The notes under the pieces were generated by a model. That model ran no database searches and was not told the origin of the DNA. It saw only the letters and a program-made list of their open reading frames with translations. The translations under genes were made by a program, and so were the position numbers. Below are positions 1 through 10,406 of a stretch of 64,000 bases of DNA, piece after piece; the stretch's first letter is position 1, and every line of letters begins with the position of its first letter. Where the stretch lies: NCBI RefSeq assembly GCF_024498215.1, contig NZ_CP101806.1:1054001-1118000 (forward strand), given 5' to 3'. Source of the stretch: Mycoplasmopsis caviae. GTDB lineage: Bacteria > Bacillota_I > Bacilli_A > Mycoplasmatales > Metamycoplasmataceae.

Positions 1-305
1 AGAATATAGAAAGCTTAGACAACTAGTAATATAAGGAAAATGCATGTGTATATTAATAAAATTAAAAATCAATTTAATATTGAACAGGTACAAAAATAAT
101 TAGAATTAATAAAATCTTTTATACTTAATAAAAAATTCTAAAAAACACATTTAAAATTGAATGAAGAATTATCAAAACCGCTGTTTTACAGTTGTTTTGG
201 GAAATTTATTTTTTACTCTAAAACTGGTCAAATAATCTATTTAAAATCCACAAAAACGGTTTTTGGTATAATTTTATTAATCAATTTTTATTTAAAGGAA
301 GCAAA
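1..305. other. Window edge, no gene recognised
   Basis: AT-rich sequence with only very short open frames; a possible ATG at 40 stops after about a dozen codons. An AAGGA ribosome binding site near 294-298 belongs to the next gene. Nothing else is supported here. Confidence 0.6.
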
Positions 306-1223
306 ATGTACAAATTTTTAACTAAACCTTGATTAGCTTTGGGGCCTAGTGGAAGACCGCCATTATATGGTTGGTTTCACCTGACACTTATTGGAATTAA
401 TGTTCTGATTATCGGATTAATAATTTTATGAACAATTTGACAACACAAAAAGTTTGGTGGTAAATTCTCCAAAAAACAAATTTTAATCGTAACTCTTATA
501 GCTATTATTGTGTTATGAGGAATTGAATTAATCAAACAATTTTGCTCATTTCAATATGGAAAAATCCACAATCTGAAATATAAATATAACTTTCACTGGT
601 TTATTCATTTCTTATGTTCAGTACCACTATTTACAATCCCAATTTATCTATGTATCTACAAAGAAAACATATTTAAAAGAATATTTCAATCATTCAATGG
701 TATTTGAACAACATCCAGCGGTTTCTTTGTTATTATATACCCTGGCGATGTGTTTTCTGACCCAAGTTGATTTATAAATATCCATACATCAATTTATCAC
801 ACAATTTTATTTGTTTATGGTTCGTTTTTACTTATTAGTGGTGTTGTTAGATATCACTATAAAGAGTTCTTATTAAGTCTAATAATCTTCTTCTCAATGT
901 GAGCAGTTGCTATAATATTAAATGAATTAACATACCAAATTTTGGCAAAAAAAGGATTAATTGGTGCTGTAGCCATTGGTTATGAAGTTCCAAACTTTAT
1001 TACAATTTCACACCGTGTTCCTAGCCCACTTGTTAGCCAATATGATGTCTTTAAACTTGGTCCAATTAAATGATCTCTTATTTTTACATTAATATTCTAT
1101 CCATTAGGAATGCCACTATTAGCTGGCGTTAGTTACACACTTTTAGGTGGAACTAGAAGTCTTATTTTTTGAATAATAAGCAAGTTTAATACTAAACAAG
1201 TGAAAAAAAATGTTGCAAATTAA
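306..1223 (+). CDS. YwaF-like polytopic membrane protein
   Basis: 305 aa when UGA is read as Trp. The start follows AAGGA by about 8 bases. The protein has about seven hydrophobic segments; near residues 99-115 it carries FIHFLCSVPLFTIPIYL, which resembles the conserved 'H..LC...l...p' helix of the YwaF/TMEM164 (TIGR02206) integral membrane family, followed by a helix beginning SIYHTILFVYGSF. The biochemical role of this family is not settled. The last six codons and stop lie inside the left copy of the long IS1634-type direct repeat, so the 3' end of this gene is duplicated at 3597 onward. The hairpin at 1232-1258 is its likely terminator. The family assignment is from remembered motif shape, not a search. 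Confidence 0.6.
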
Positions 1224-1675
1224 TAATTCTTAGATTAGTTTAATAACTAATCTTTTTTAAAAAAATGCTAATTCTATAAGAACATTTGTGGTTTTTAAAC
1301 AGATTAACCTCTATTTATATGCTTAATTCTAAAACAAAAATGCGTATATTAAATTCATTTGACCTTCGGAGTTAAAAATTAAGAAAATGAACAATGCACC
1401 TATAAAATAGGCATATTTGTAAAATTTTGGTAGTGATTTTAATAACACTTTTTTATTTTTTGAGTTAAAATGATCATTATTTATGTGCTACTAATGAATC
1501 ATTAAATGTAATCACATCATTTTTATATCAGAAATAACTTAAAAGTGTTATTAAAATGAAAAAAATATTTTTAAAAAAAAGTTCAAAAATGATTAAAAAC
1601 TGGCATTTTTTTGAACTTTTTACTAAAATTTAACATTTTTTTAAAACTTCAACTCCGAAACTCACTAAAACAGGT
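1207..1675. repeat. Left long direct repeat of the IS1634-like element
   Basis: This segment of about 469 bp begins AAAATGTTGCAAAT and ends AAAACAGGT. It recurs directly on the other side of the element at 3597-4060. The copies differ almost only in lengths of A/T runs. It covers the 3' end of the upstream gene, its terminator, and two inverted repeats (TTTTAATAACACTTTT with AAAAGTGTTATTAAAA; a GTTCAAAAATG hairpin near 1573-1622). Very long target duplications are the hallmark of IS1634, so this is read as target duplication. Confidence 0.9.
1232..1258 (+). terminator. Intrinsic terminator after the YwaF-like gene
   Basis: AGATTAGTT (1232-1240) pairs with AACTAATCT (1245-1253) and is followed by a T run. 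The same hairpin recurs in the right direct repeat near 3624. Confidence 0.75.
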
Positions 1676-1788
1676 CTTGACTTTGACACTTTAGCCATTA
1701 AAACATATTAAAAATAAGGCTCATATACATAGTATATGAATTTTTTATTTTTTCTTGTAATTCTAGTAAAACATAGTATAATATAATT

Positions 1789-3528
1789 ATGTTTGTTAAA
1801 GTTATTAGAGTTAGAAATAAAGAATATGTTAATATTGTGAAAAGTTATTGAGATAAGGAAAGCAAATCTTGTAAACATAAGGTTGTCCAAAATTTGGGAT
1901 TATTATCCAAATTAGAAGAAAACGATCCTAATTTTTTAGAAAACCTGAGAAATGAATTTAAAAAGTATTCAAAAGATAAGGAAGAAAAAGAAGTACTTTT
2001 AGGCAGAATGCTTGGGACATTTAAAGATGTTTTATCTGACGATAACGTTGACGGTGAATATGATATTAGAGATGAAAACAAGATACACAATAAATATCAG
2101 AATGAATTAGAAGTTTTAAATTATGGCAATTTAATACTAAACAATGTTTACCGAAAGTTAGATCTAGATAAATATTTTGAGAAATCAAAGAGTATGAAAA
2201 GAATCAAATATGATTTGAACAATATTGTCCAAAATTTAGTCGCAATGAGATTTTTAAAACCTTGTTCAAAAAGTAAAACATTTAATATTTTTAATGAGTA
2301 TACAATAAAGAATGATGACACCCTTAAATCAATTTACAGAAGCCTTGAAATTTTGTGTGATGAAAGGCTAGATATCATTGAACATATCAACAAAAAATTA
2401 GCTGAACTATTTGATAGAAACCTAAAAGAAACATTTTACGATGTTACAACTGTTTACTTTGAAAGTATTGAAAAAAATGACTTGTTAGATTACGGATTTT
2501 CTAAGGATGCAAAAATTAATAATGTACAGGTTGTTCTTGGGATGATGATTGACGCTTATGGAATTCCAATTGCATACAAATTGTTTGCCGGAAATACATG
2601 TGATTTTAAGACTTTTATCCCTTTTATAAAGGAAGTTAAGGAAAAATTAGGTATTGAAAATATTACTGTTATTGCAGACAGAGGGTTAAACTCTGGTCCT
2701 AATCTTTTAGAACTTAAAAAGATGGTTTTGAGTTCATAATGTCTCACAAAATTAAAGGAAATAAGAACCTTGTTCCGGCATTATAGATCTTGCAACATAT
2801 GAGCAAGCAGTGAAGGTTTTTATGTAAAAAGCACCATTAACTAAAAAAATTAAGGATGAATTAGGACTTGATAATTCATTGGATGGAAATTTAATTTTAA
2901 GTTTTTCAGAAAAAGAAGAAAAAAGATCAAAGTGATAGAGAAAGACTGATTAAAAAAGCCAAAAGTTGTGTTGAAAAAATGGCTCAAAAGCGATGAGTGA
3001 ATTAAAAAAGGTGGCAAAAAATATGTCAACTATTCTGTTGGAGAAATTTCATTAAATGAAGAAAAAATTATAGATGACGCAAGATGAGATGGATTTTACG
3101 GAATATATACAAGCAACAAAAATTTAAGCATTGAAACAGTAATAAGAACATATTCAAATTTATGAAAGATTGAAGAATCATTTAGGATTTTAAAAACAAC
3201 TTTTGAAACTAGACCGGTTTATTTGTCAAAAGAAAAAACAATTGAAGGTCATTTTATGATTTGTTATTTGGCATTGGTTATTGAAAGATTCATAGAATTT
3301 TCATTAAGTTCATTAGCTAATAACAGTTTAACAACTGACAGAATTGTTGATGCGTTGAGAAAGGTAAAAATAGTACTTATTGAGAGTTTAGACAAGAAAG
3401 AAAAATACTTTTTAAGAGTTAGAGAACCAGAAGATTACACAAATTTAAGAGAATCATTGGGTTATCAAATAATTCCTAAATGGGGAAAAGTTGATGAATT
3501 AGGCCCTGTTTTACTAGAATCTAAATAA
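1789..3528 (+). pseudogene. IS1634-like transposase, frameshifted
   Basis: Under code 4 the frame opens MFVKVIRVRNKEYVNIVKSY and runs to 2739, containing the first catalytic Asp region (ETFYDVTTVYFES) and the second (TVIADRGLNSGPNLLEL). At about 2726 one base, probably a G in GATGGTTTTGAG, is missing; restoring it gives a continuation ...MGFEFIMSHKIKGN. More frame changes occur near 2820 and 2920. The C-terminal part (3223-3528) carries SKEKTIEGHFMICYLALVIE, typical of the Glu-bearing last block of IS1634/IS4-type enzymes. The breaks may be real decay or consensus error. Confidence 0.85.
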
Positions 3529-3540
3529 TAGACTTTCCAT

Positions 3541-3564
3541 AAAAGCCTATTTTATAGGCTTTTT
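3541..3564 (+). terminator. Terminator of the IS1634-like transposase
   Basis: AAAAGCCTA and TAGGCTTTT pair across a TTTTA loop, directly after the transposase stop codon. Confidence 0.75.
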
Positions 3565-3596
3565 AAAAAATGAATTTTTAAAGTGTCAAAGTCGAG

Positions 3597-4060
3597 AAAA
3601 TGTTGCAAATTAATAATTCTTAGATTAGTTTAATAACTAATCTTTTTAAAAAAATGCTAATTCTATAAGAACATTTGTGGTTTTTAAACAGATTAACCTC
3701 TATTTATATGCTTAATTCTAAAACAAAAATGCGTATATTAAATTCATTTGACCTTCGGAGTTAAAAATTAAGAAAATGAACAATGCACCTATAAAATAGG
3801 CATATTTGTAAAATTTTGGTAGTGATTTTAATAACACTTTTTTATTTTTTGAGTTAAAATGATCATTATTTATGTGCTACTAATGAATCATTAAATGTAA
3901 TCACATCATTTTTATATCAGAAATAACTTAAAAGTGTTATTAAAATGAAAAAATATTTTTAAAAAAAGTTCAAAAATGATTAAAAACTGGCATTTTTTGA
4001 ACTTTTTACTAAAATTTAACATTTTTTAAAACTTCAACTCCGAAACTCACTAAAACAGGT
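3597..4060. repeat. Right long direct repeat of the IS1634-like element
   Basis: A 464-bp direct copy of 1207-1675, including the last codons and terminator of the YwaF-like gene. After it, 4061-4270 is single-copy sequence with a CAAAATAAG/CTTATTTTG hairpin near 4091-4120 and no gene. Confidence 0.9.
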
Positions 4061-4257
4061 TAAGCACTATTTTCATGCTTAATTTCAAAACAAAATAAGT
4101 TCTTTCGATTCTTATTTTGGAATTCACAATTAAATTATTAAACATTTTTATTTTCAATCAAACTGAAATTTATTTGCAGCAATTGCATTGAGATTGTTTT
4201 TCTGGATTTTATGCAAGCTTTAAATCATATTGAGCATTTTATTTCATTAAAATTTAA

Positions 4258-4263
4258 TATAAT
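4258..4263 (+). promoter_or_regulatory. -10 box of the RpiR-type regulator
   Basis: A perfect TATAAT lies 7 bases before the ATG at 4271, with no ribosome binding site between. This favours a leaderless transcript and decides the start at 4271 rather than the in-frame ATG at 4211. Confidence 0.55.
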
Positions 4264-4270
4264 TAAAACT

Positions 4271-5137
4271 ATGAAAAATAATGACAAAAGAGTGATCAGC
4301 AGACCATTAATGGATGATACAGTTGAACTAACTAAAAGTGAAAAAAGAATTAGAGATTTTATTAACAATTTTGAAGGAAGTTATTTTAATTTTTCTCAAA
4401 ATGAATTAGCTAATGCTACTAATTCAAGCGATGCTGGTGTATCTCGTTTTATAAGAAAATTTGGTTTCAAAGACTATCGAACCTTTATAGCATCAATTAA
4501 TAATAAATTAACCGAATTTGAAAAAACATATCCAACAATTTGAAATGAAAATGACTCAGATAATGGATATAAATTTATTGCTGCAAGTCATAGATATGCA
4601 ATTGATAATGTCTATGATGATGATTTAATTAAAGATATCAATGAAGCAGCAAAGATAATAAATAATGCTAGAAATATTTACATTCATGGTTGCGGTTCAA
4701 GTCAAAGAATATCTACAAATTTGGTTTCTAACTTACTTAAAATTGGTAAAACAGTTATTGCACATAGCGATTTTCATGTTTTCTTTCCTGCACTTGCGCA
4801 TATAAATGAACAAGACGCTGTAATTGTTTATTCTAATAATCTTCAATCAATGGAAGCACACTTTGTTCTTGAACAAGCAGTAAAACAAAAGGCAAAAATA
4901 ATTGTGGTTACTTCAAACCAAGAAGAAAATAAATATATAACTCTCAAGATAAGATACCACAAGATTCAAAGTTCAACAATGCTTGTACCATCTAGTTCAA
5001 AAATTGCACAAATGTTAATAACAGATTTGTTGTTTGAGGCTATTTTACAGGAAGATAATGAAAACACAAATAAGTTAAAAAAGGCTAGAATATTAATAAA
5101 AAACTGGTCAACTAAGGACAAGGCACACAGTGAATAA
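4271..5137 (+). CDS. RpiR/MurR-family transcriptional regulator
   Basis: 288 aa. The N-terminal third is an RpiR-type helix-turn-helix: LTKSEKRIRDFINNF, then NFSQNELANATNSSDAGVSRFIRKFGFKDYRTF. The C-terminal part is a SIS (sugar isomerase) domain starting at NARNIYIHGCGSSQRISTNL, the phosphosugar-binding loop. Such regulators sense sugar phosphates and control sugar or amino-sugar uptake genes. An in-frame ATG exists at 4211, but the TATAAT at 4258-4263 argues for 4271. It is followed directly by rbfA. Which genes it controls is unknown; the PTS and ula operons in this window are candidates by inference only. Confidence 0.85.
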
Positions 5138-5147
5138 AGGAGAAAAA

Positions 5148-5714
5148 ATGGCTAAAAATATTAATGTTTTAAGAAGAGAATCACAAATAAGAACTCTTCT
5201 TGCACAAATAATTACTAATGATTTAACAAATACAAATATCATTAACCCGACCTTAGTAGATTGCGAGTTATCTGCTGACTTATCACATGTAAAAGTTTAT
5301 ATGTCGTTTAGTGAAAATGAAAAAAGAGGGCTAGAAGCATTACAAAATGCTTCAGGTTACATTAGGTCATCTTTGTCTAAAAGTCTGAATTGAAGAAAAG
5401 TTCCTGAATTACACTTTTACATTGATGAAGTAAGCAAAAAAGGACTATCAATAGATAAAATTTTATATAACATTAGAGATAAAGAAAATTTTGAAACTAA
5501 TAATAAGGTTTCTTTTGAACAAAAAGAAACAAACTATGGAAATGATGTGAACCCCAAAACTTGTACAAAAAAATTATAAAATATTTGATTATTTTTATCA
5601 AGCGGAATCCGCTTGATTTTATTTATTTCGCATTTTTGATCAAAAATGCGAAAAAGAATCATTAATATTATTTTCTTGGGTTGGCTTCTAGCCAACCAAT
5701 TATTTTTTATTTAG
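5148..5714 (+). CDS. rbfA: Ribosome-binding factor A, tail replaced by IS sequence
   Basis: The start follows AAGGAG (5137-5142). MAKNINVLRRESQIRTLLAQ opens a typical RbfA KH-type domain, which continues through LVDCELSADLSHVKVYMSFS to KGLSIDKILYNIRDK (about residue 112). RbfA binds the 30S subunit and helps 16S rRNA 5'-end maturation and cold adaptation. The conserved domain is complete, but an IS3-family element has entered the C-terminal tail at 5541, so the frame runs on into the IS to a TAG at 5712-5714, adding about 57 foreign residues. Without the IS the frame would end at 7375. If the A run at 5521-5524 has lost one base, the original frame would instead join the ORF at 7320-7899. Confidence 0.85.
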
Positions 5715-7315
5715 TTTTTAAAATTAATTTTATTAATTATTTTTGTGGAAATGCGTTTTTCCAATTTATATAAAATTAATTTCTCAATTTGTTACATTGT
5801 TTGTGTTGCGAATTTATTTAAAAGATATGATTTAATCATAATTAATTTTCTTGACAATCTAGTTCATTTCTTTATATTGATCCATATTACATCTCTTCCA
5901 ATATTCAGCGGGTGACATTTTTAATCTCAGAATTATTCTTTCATTATTGTAATAATCTATGTACTCATTAATTTTTTGTTCTAACTCATCAATCGATTTA
6001 TATTCTTTTCCATAATATATTTCATTCTTTAATTGTGCAAAGAATGTTTCCATAATTGAATTGTCAAGACAATTGCCTTTTCGAGACATACTTTGGATAA
6101 TACCTCTATCTTTTAGTTTTTTCTGATATTGTGGCATTTGATATGGTCATCCTTGATCTGAATGAAATATCAATCCTTCAAGGTTATCGAATTTTGCTAA
6201 CGCCTCGTCCAACATATCTTCAACCATTTTGAAATTTGGACTTTTTGATAATTTTCTAACAATAATATAACCTGTATGCATATCGCGAATTGGTGAGAGA
6301 TATGTTTTTTGTCTTTCACTTTAAATTCGGTAACATCTGTTGTTCATTTTTGATTTGGCTTTGAAGTTTTAAAATTTTGACCTAATTTGCCTGTTTTATA
6401 GCCTTTTTCTTCTTTCTCTTCTAATAAATGATTAGGTATTTTCTTATTAAGTTCACCCTTAAATGATTTGTATTTTTCTCTTGGTTGAATTCCTTTTAAT
6501 CCAAGTTCATTCATAATTCTTTTAACCTTTTTATGGTTAATTTTTAACCTTTTTGTAGTTCAATAGTGATTCTTCTATACCCATATCTTCCTTTGTGTTT
6601 TTCGTAGATAGATATTATTTCTTGTTTAATTTCACTATCAACTTCTGTTTTATTTACTCTTTTCAGATAGTAATAATATGTTGAACTAGAAGTTCAAAAA
6701 TAAGAAATCAACTCACTTAATTTATAAATATGCCTTAGCTGATTTACGATTTCAAATCTGTATTTATTGATTTCTTTTTGCTTTCACCTTTTCAGCTAAG
6801 GCTATCGATTTTTTAAAATATCATTTTCCATTCAAAGAATTCTAATTTGTTCTTCATAGATTTTGCATCTTTGTTCTGAATCAATATTCTTGTATTTTTC
6901 ATTATTAGTTAATAATTCTCTTCTAAGTATTTTTTAATTCTTGACTTTTTCATAAGTCCATTATATCCTAATTCTTGGTATTTCATTACCCAAGATCTAA
7001 TTGCACAATAACTAATTTTTTCTTGTATTGATATATCTTGTATTGTTTCACCATTAAGAACTCTCAAAACTATGAGATGCTTAAATTCAGGTGATTTATG
7101 AGTGGAATTTTTCTTGGTTCGAAACTTGTTTTACCAAACGCATTGTATTTTTCGATAACATTAGTAACTGTACTTTCTGATAACCCAAACTTCAATGATA
7201 TTTGACTTTTTATCATTCCTTTTTATAAAAATTAACAATTTTTTCTTAATACTTTTATCTAATTTCATATAAAAACCCCTAAAGTTCTTTTGTACAACTT
7301 TAGGGGTTCACTTCA
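5542..7315 (-). mobile_element. IS3-family (IS150-group) element, copy 1
   Basis: A 1774-bp element. The ends are TGATGTGAACCCC at 5542 and the complement TGAAGTGAACCCC ending at 7315 (12 of 13 match, TG...CA ends). A 4-bp target duplication GAAA lies at 5538-5541 and 7316-7319. It encodes orfA/orfB on the minus strand. A hairpin, ATCAAGCGGA/TCCGCTTGAT, lies near 5598-5618 downstream of orfB. The same element recurs at 38989-42965. Confidence 0.92.
5859..7268 (-). pseudogene. IS3-family transposase orfA/orfB, frameshifted
   Basis: OrfA starts at 7268 with a winged-helix/HTH region (MKLDKSIKKKIVNFYKKGMI; FGLSESTVTNVIEKY) but loses frame in A/T runs that are one base longer in copy 2. OrfB carries the DDE core: QKWTTDVTEFKVKD, then EGLIFHSDQGWPYQ, then NCLDNSIMETFFAQLKNE, and ends ...AEYWKRCNMDQYKEMN at 5859. 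Frame breaks are present near 6320 (GTTTTTTGTC) and 6555. The orfA/orfB slippery run is GCAAAAAG here but GCAAAAAAG in copy 2. The protein as assembled is not translatable. Confidence 0.85.
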
Positions 7316-7899
7316 GAAACACAAAATTTTATAAACTTGATAAGTTTGAACCAAAAATTAGTTTACATACAATAAGCAATAGTGAACAATTGTTAGATAT
7401 AAGTTATCTAAGTAGTGAACAAAATACAAATTCCTCAAAACTTTGATATGTTATAACAAAGTGTGATAATTCATATGGGCTTTTTGGCTTAAAAGACTAT
7501 AAAATAAACGTTTTGGACAAAAATTGTTTTAAAAAGTTTAATTTAAGAAATAGGTCTTTTATTAACATTAATAATAATCTTATTCATTCTGCTTATGTTG
7601 AAGATGATGAATTGAGGCTACTTGAAATTTCAATAAACACTAATGAAAAAATGGTAAATACATTAAGAGAATTAAGCAAAATTAATAATGAAAACTCGTC
7701 AACTTCAGTGAATAGGTATAATAGTGAAATTGGAACAGTTTTCTATAACAAGAAAACAAGAATTCTTCTAATTGAAAACAAAAAATATATTGCAAAAAGA
7801 AAATGTTTTGTTTTTGATTGTATTAGTGAAACGCTTTATCGAGCTAATAAAGGTGATGAATTACATTATCATAAGATGTTAATAATTGAAAAAAGATAA
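7316..7899 (+). pseudogene. Unknown ORF, 5' end lost at the IS3 insertion
   Basis: An open frame enters from the IS border (TKFYKLDKFEPKISLHTISN) and ends at 7899 (...HYHKMLIIEKR). No ATG with a ribosome binding site is present; the first internal ATG is at 7651, with only TTG or ATA codons before that. I do not recognise the product: it is soluble, rich in Asn/Ile/Lys, with no membrane segment. Either it was a separate gene beheaded by the IS, or it was the C-terminal part of the rbfA reading frame, which one extra A at 5521-5524 would restore. A terminator follows at 7904-7926. Confidence 0.6.
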
Positions 7900-7903
7900 T
7901 TAA

Positions 7904-7958
7904 TGTAGGCACGTTGCTGCCTATATTTTTGACAAAAAATACTGGCTTAGCCAGTATT
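7904..7958. terminator. Convergent terminator pair
   Basis: GTAGGC...GCCTAT (7904-7925) followed by T's ends the plus-strand ORF. AATACTGGCT/AGCCAGTATT (7937-7957) is a near-perfect palindrome serving the minus-strand ylxM-ftsY unit. Confidence 0.65.
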
Positions 7959-8187
7959 ATTGCATTTTAGACTCAATACTTAGTAATTTCTTAATTGCTT
8001 TATTAACACTATCATATGCTCCTGAACGCGTTGTAGCAGTAATTTGAGCAACCTCAGCATATGAAAGATCTTCAACAAAATACAATTGAAAGGCTTGCTT
8101 TTGTGTTTGTGTTAAAAATGAATTAAATTTTTCAAATAAGTCAATTAGACGTTCTCTATTTTCTATATCCTTAATATCTTTATTCAT
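7957..8187 (-). CDS. ylxM: YlxM/p13-like HTH protein of the SRP pathway
   Basis: 76 aa. It has a sigma-70 region-4-like HTH: LFEKFNSFLTQTQKQAFQLY, then FVEDLSYAEVAQITATTRSG, then AYDSVNKAIKKL. This is the UPF0122/YlxM family, shorter than the usual 105-115 aa because the C-terminal coil is missing. YlxM is commonly encoded next to ffh or ftsY and binds the SRP RNA/Ffh complex. Its start codon overlaps the stop of ftsY (ATGAATAA), so the two are translationally coupled. Confidence 0.85.
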   Translation of the reverse strand: MNKDIKDIENRERLIDLFEKFNSFLTQTQKQAFQLYFVEDLSYAEVAQITATTRSGAYDSVNKAIKKLLSIESKMQ

Positions 8188-9247
8188 TTGTCATTAAGTC
8201 CTTAGTCATTTCATAAATAAAGTTATCTAGGTCAAATTCTTGCAAATCGTCTAAACCCTCACCAAGACCAATATATTTAACATTTAAGTCGAATTCATCC
8301 TTAATAGATAAAACAATTCCACCCTTACTAGTTCCATCCATTTTAGTTAAAATTATTCCGGTTGGTGAAGCAACTTCCTTAAAACTTCTTGCTTGACTAA
8401 CACCATTTTGTCCTGTGGTTGCATCGAGAACAAGAATGCACTCATGTGGTGCATTTTCTTGAAATCTTGCAATTATGCCGTACATTTTTTCAAGTTCTTT
8501 CATTAAGTTAACTTTATTTTGTAATCTACCAGCAGTATCAATTAATAACAGGTCATAATTTTCGGCTTTTGCTTTCTCAAGTGCTTCATAAACTACAGAT
8601 GAAGGATCAGCACCTTCTTTTACTGGTTTAACTATTGGTGCACCAACACGTTCAGCTCAAACACTTAGTTGGTCTACTGCACCTGCTCTAAATGTATCAG
8701 CAGCTGCTATTAAAACCTTTTTGCCTTCTTTAATAAATTTGTAAGCTATCTTAGCAATAGATGTGGTTTTGCCACTTCCATTAACACCTACAAAAATGAA
8801 TATATTTAATCTACTGTCTTGATAATTTAGTGTTGTATCAACAACACTTTTATTTGTATAAACAACAAACATTTGGTCGGCTACAAGTTCACCTATGTCT
8901 TTTGTGTCGCTTAACCCTCTAGCTCTAACTTCATTTTTAATATGAGTAATAATTGCATAAACTAGTTTAGCGTTAATATCACTCATAATAAGAATTTCTT
9001 CTAATTCTTCAAAGAAATCTTCGTTGATTTCCTTATGTTTGTTTTGAAGGTTAAAAATTTGCTTACCTAATGAAGAAGATTTTGAAAGGCCTGTTGCATA
9101 TTTATCAAGTTTTTTAGATGAAATTAAGTCTAATTCTGCTTTTTCATCTAACTCTTTTTGCTTAAGTGCAACTTTTTCTGCTTTGTCTTCTTCTTTTTTC
9201 TTTTTTCTACCAAAAAGCTTTTCTTTTAAATATCCAAAAAATCCCAT
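8180..9247 (-). CDS. ftsY: Signal recognition particle receptor FtsY
   Basis: 355 aa under code 4. The short, Lys/Glu-rich N-terminal A domain (MGFFGYLKEKLFGRKKKKEE) is followed by the NG domains. GTPase motifs are complete: G1 FVGVNGSGKTTSIAKIAYKF, AADTFRAGAVDQLSVW, G3 DTAGRLQNKVNL, G4 TKMDGTSKGG and GLGEGLDDLQEFD. It docks ribosome-SRP complexes at the membrane and resets Ffh by reciprocal GTP hydrolysis. It is co-transcribed with ylxM. Confidence 0.97.
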
Positions 9248-9311
9248 AGTGTTTAAATTTTATATTATTTCACCTTTCCTAGTAATAAGCAAACAATTTA
9301 AATGATTATAT

Positions 9312-10405
9312 TTAATTGCTTAACTTGTTTTGTCTAAAAACATTTTGCCTATGAAACTGAATATATTTTTGCCTTTTATTGTTTAGAAGTGAAGTTTCTA
9401 ATTTAAAAAGATTTAAATATTCTCTAACATCATCATCTAATTCAACAGAAGTAATAATTGTTCCATCATTATTAAAAGTAATATAGCCTAAATCAAATAA
9501 TGAATCCATATTTTTAGATAATAATAAGCCGTTATCTTTATCAAATGCTTCAATTTCATTACAACTTGCAAATGGCTTAATATGAGATGCAATCAAAACT
9601 GGATAAGCTCTGTGTTCTAATGAGCACTTAGGTTTATTTGAATTATACTTTTCCATATATTCATTCATAAGAGCAATTTTATACAAACGTTGAAGATAAG
9701 CATCTCTGCCTTTGTATTTTTCCTTCTTATCAAATAAATATGGATTAAGCGACATTTCATTTTTATCATTGTTTATGTAAATACCACTTAATCTTTCACA
9801 CATATTAAATAAATAATTTCGCTGGTTATATTTTCTCTCTACTGCTTTGTTGCTTGAAATTTCGATTAACTTTTGCCTCAATTCTGTTTTTGTTAAATAA
9901 CCTTTTGGAAAATTGTTAATGTCTGTAAAAATAATTGCAAGCAATTCATCCTTAGATATTACCTTACACTCTTCAAGTGTCTTTACCAAAAAGTTCATAT
10001 GATTTAGATTTGATTCAACTGAAAAACTTCTATTAAATGAAGCATTTTCATAGACAATTCTAGAAAATAACATTTTCTTCTGCTCAACATTTGTTTCTTC
10101 AAGAAATGCCTTCGTTAGTGGATGATAACTTTTAAATTTGTTATTATAAAACCTAATTTCAAGAATTGATTAATTGATTTTCTTGTAGATGCAGCATCTT
10201 TTTTGGGATAAACTTTCTGAATCCTATCTTGTAATTCTTGGTATTGTTTAGTTGTTAAACCTTTATCTGGATCAACATATTCATCAATAAAATTGATTAT
10301 TATTCAAAGAACATAATTATAAGGTCTACCATTTATGTCCGAGTATTCCAATGTTAGTTGTCAATAATCTTCATATTGTTGATTTTTAACTGATGACTTT
10401 CTCAT
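9312..10405 (-). CDS. HNH restriction endonuclease (frameshifted)
   Basis: Two frames join into about 363 aa. The upstream part starts at 10405 (MRKSSVKNQQYEDYWQLTLE) and stops early near 10120. The downstream frame can be followed upstream as EIRFYNNKFKSYHPLTKAF, so one base is missing near 10150-10175. The C-terminal half carries an HNH_2-type nuclease core: PVLIASHIKPFASCNEIEAF, then KDNGLLLSKNMDSLFDLGY. The gene starts one base after the stop of the adenine methyltransferase, so it is the likely cognate nuclease. The frameshift lies in single-copy sequence and not in a long homopolymer, so real inactivation or phase variation is possible. Confidence 0.8.
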
Positions 10406-10406
10406 T

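Larger units (their letters stand above)
1676..3596 (+). mobile_element. IS1634-like element (IS4-type DDE)
   Basis: A 1.92-kb element. Its ends are 17-bp inverted repeats with one mismatch: CTTGACTTTGACACTTT at 1676-1692, and the complement of AAAGTGTCAAAGTCGAG at 3580-3596. It is bracketed by direct repeats of 464-469 bp. The length, terminal repeats, transposase type and especially the long direct repeats match the IS1634 family first described in Mycoplasma mycoides. The transposase frame is broken as assembled. The hairpin at 3541-3564 terminates it. Confidence 0.9.

Noticed and set aside
4211-4270. Upstream start of the RpiR-type regulator
   Set aside because: No ribosome binding site, and TATAAT at 4258-4263 lies downstream of it.
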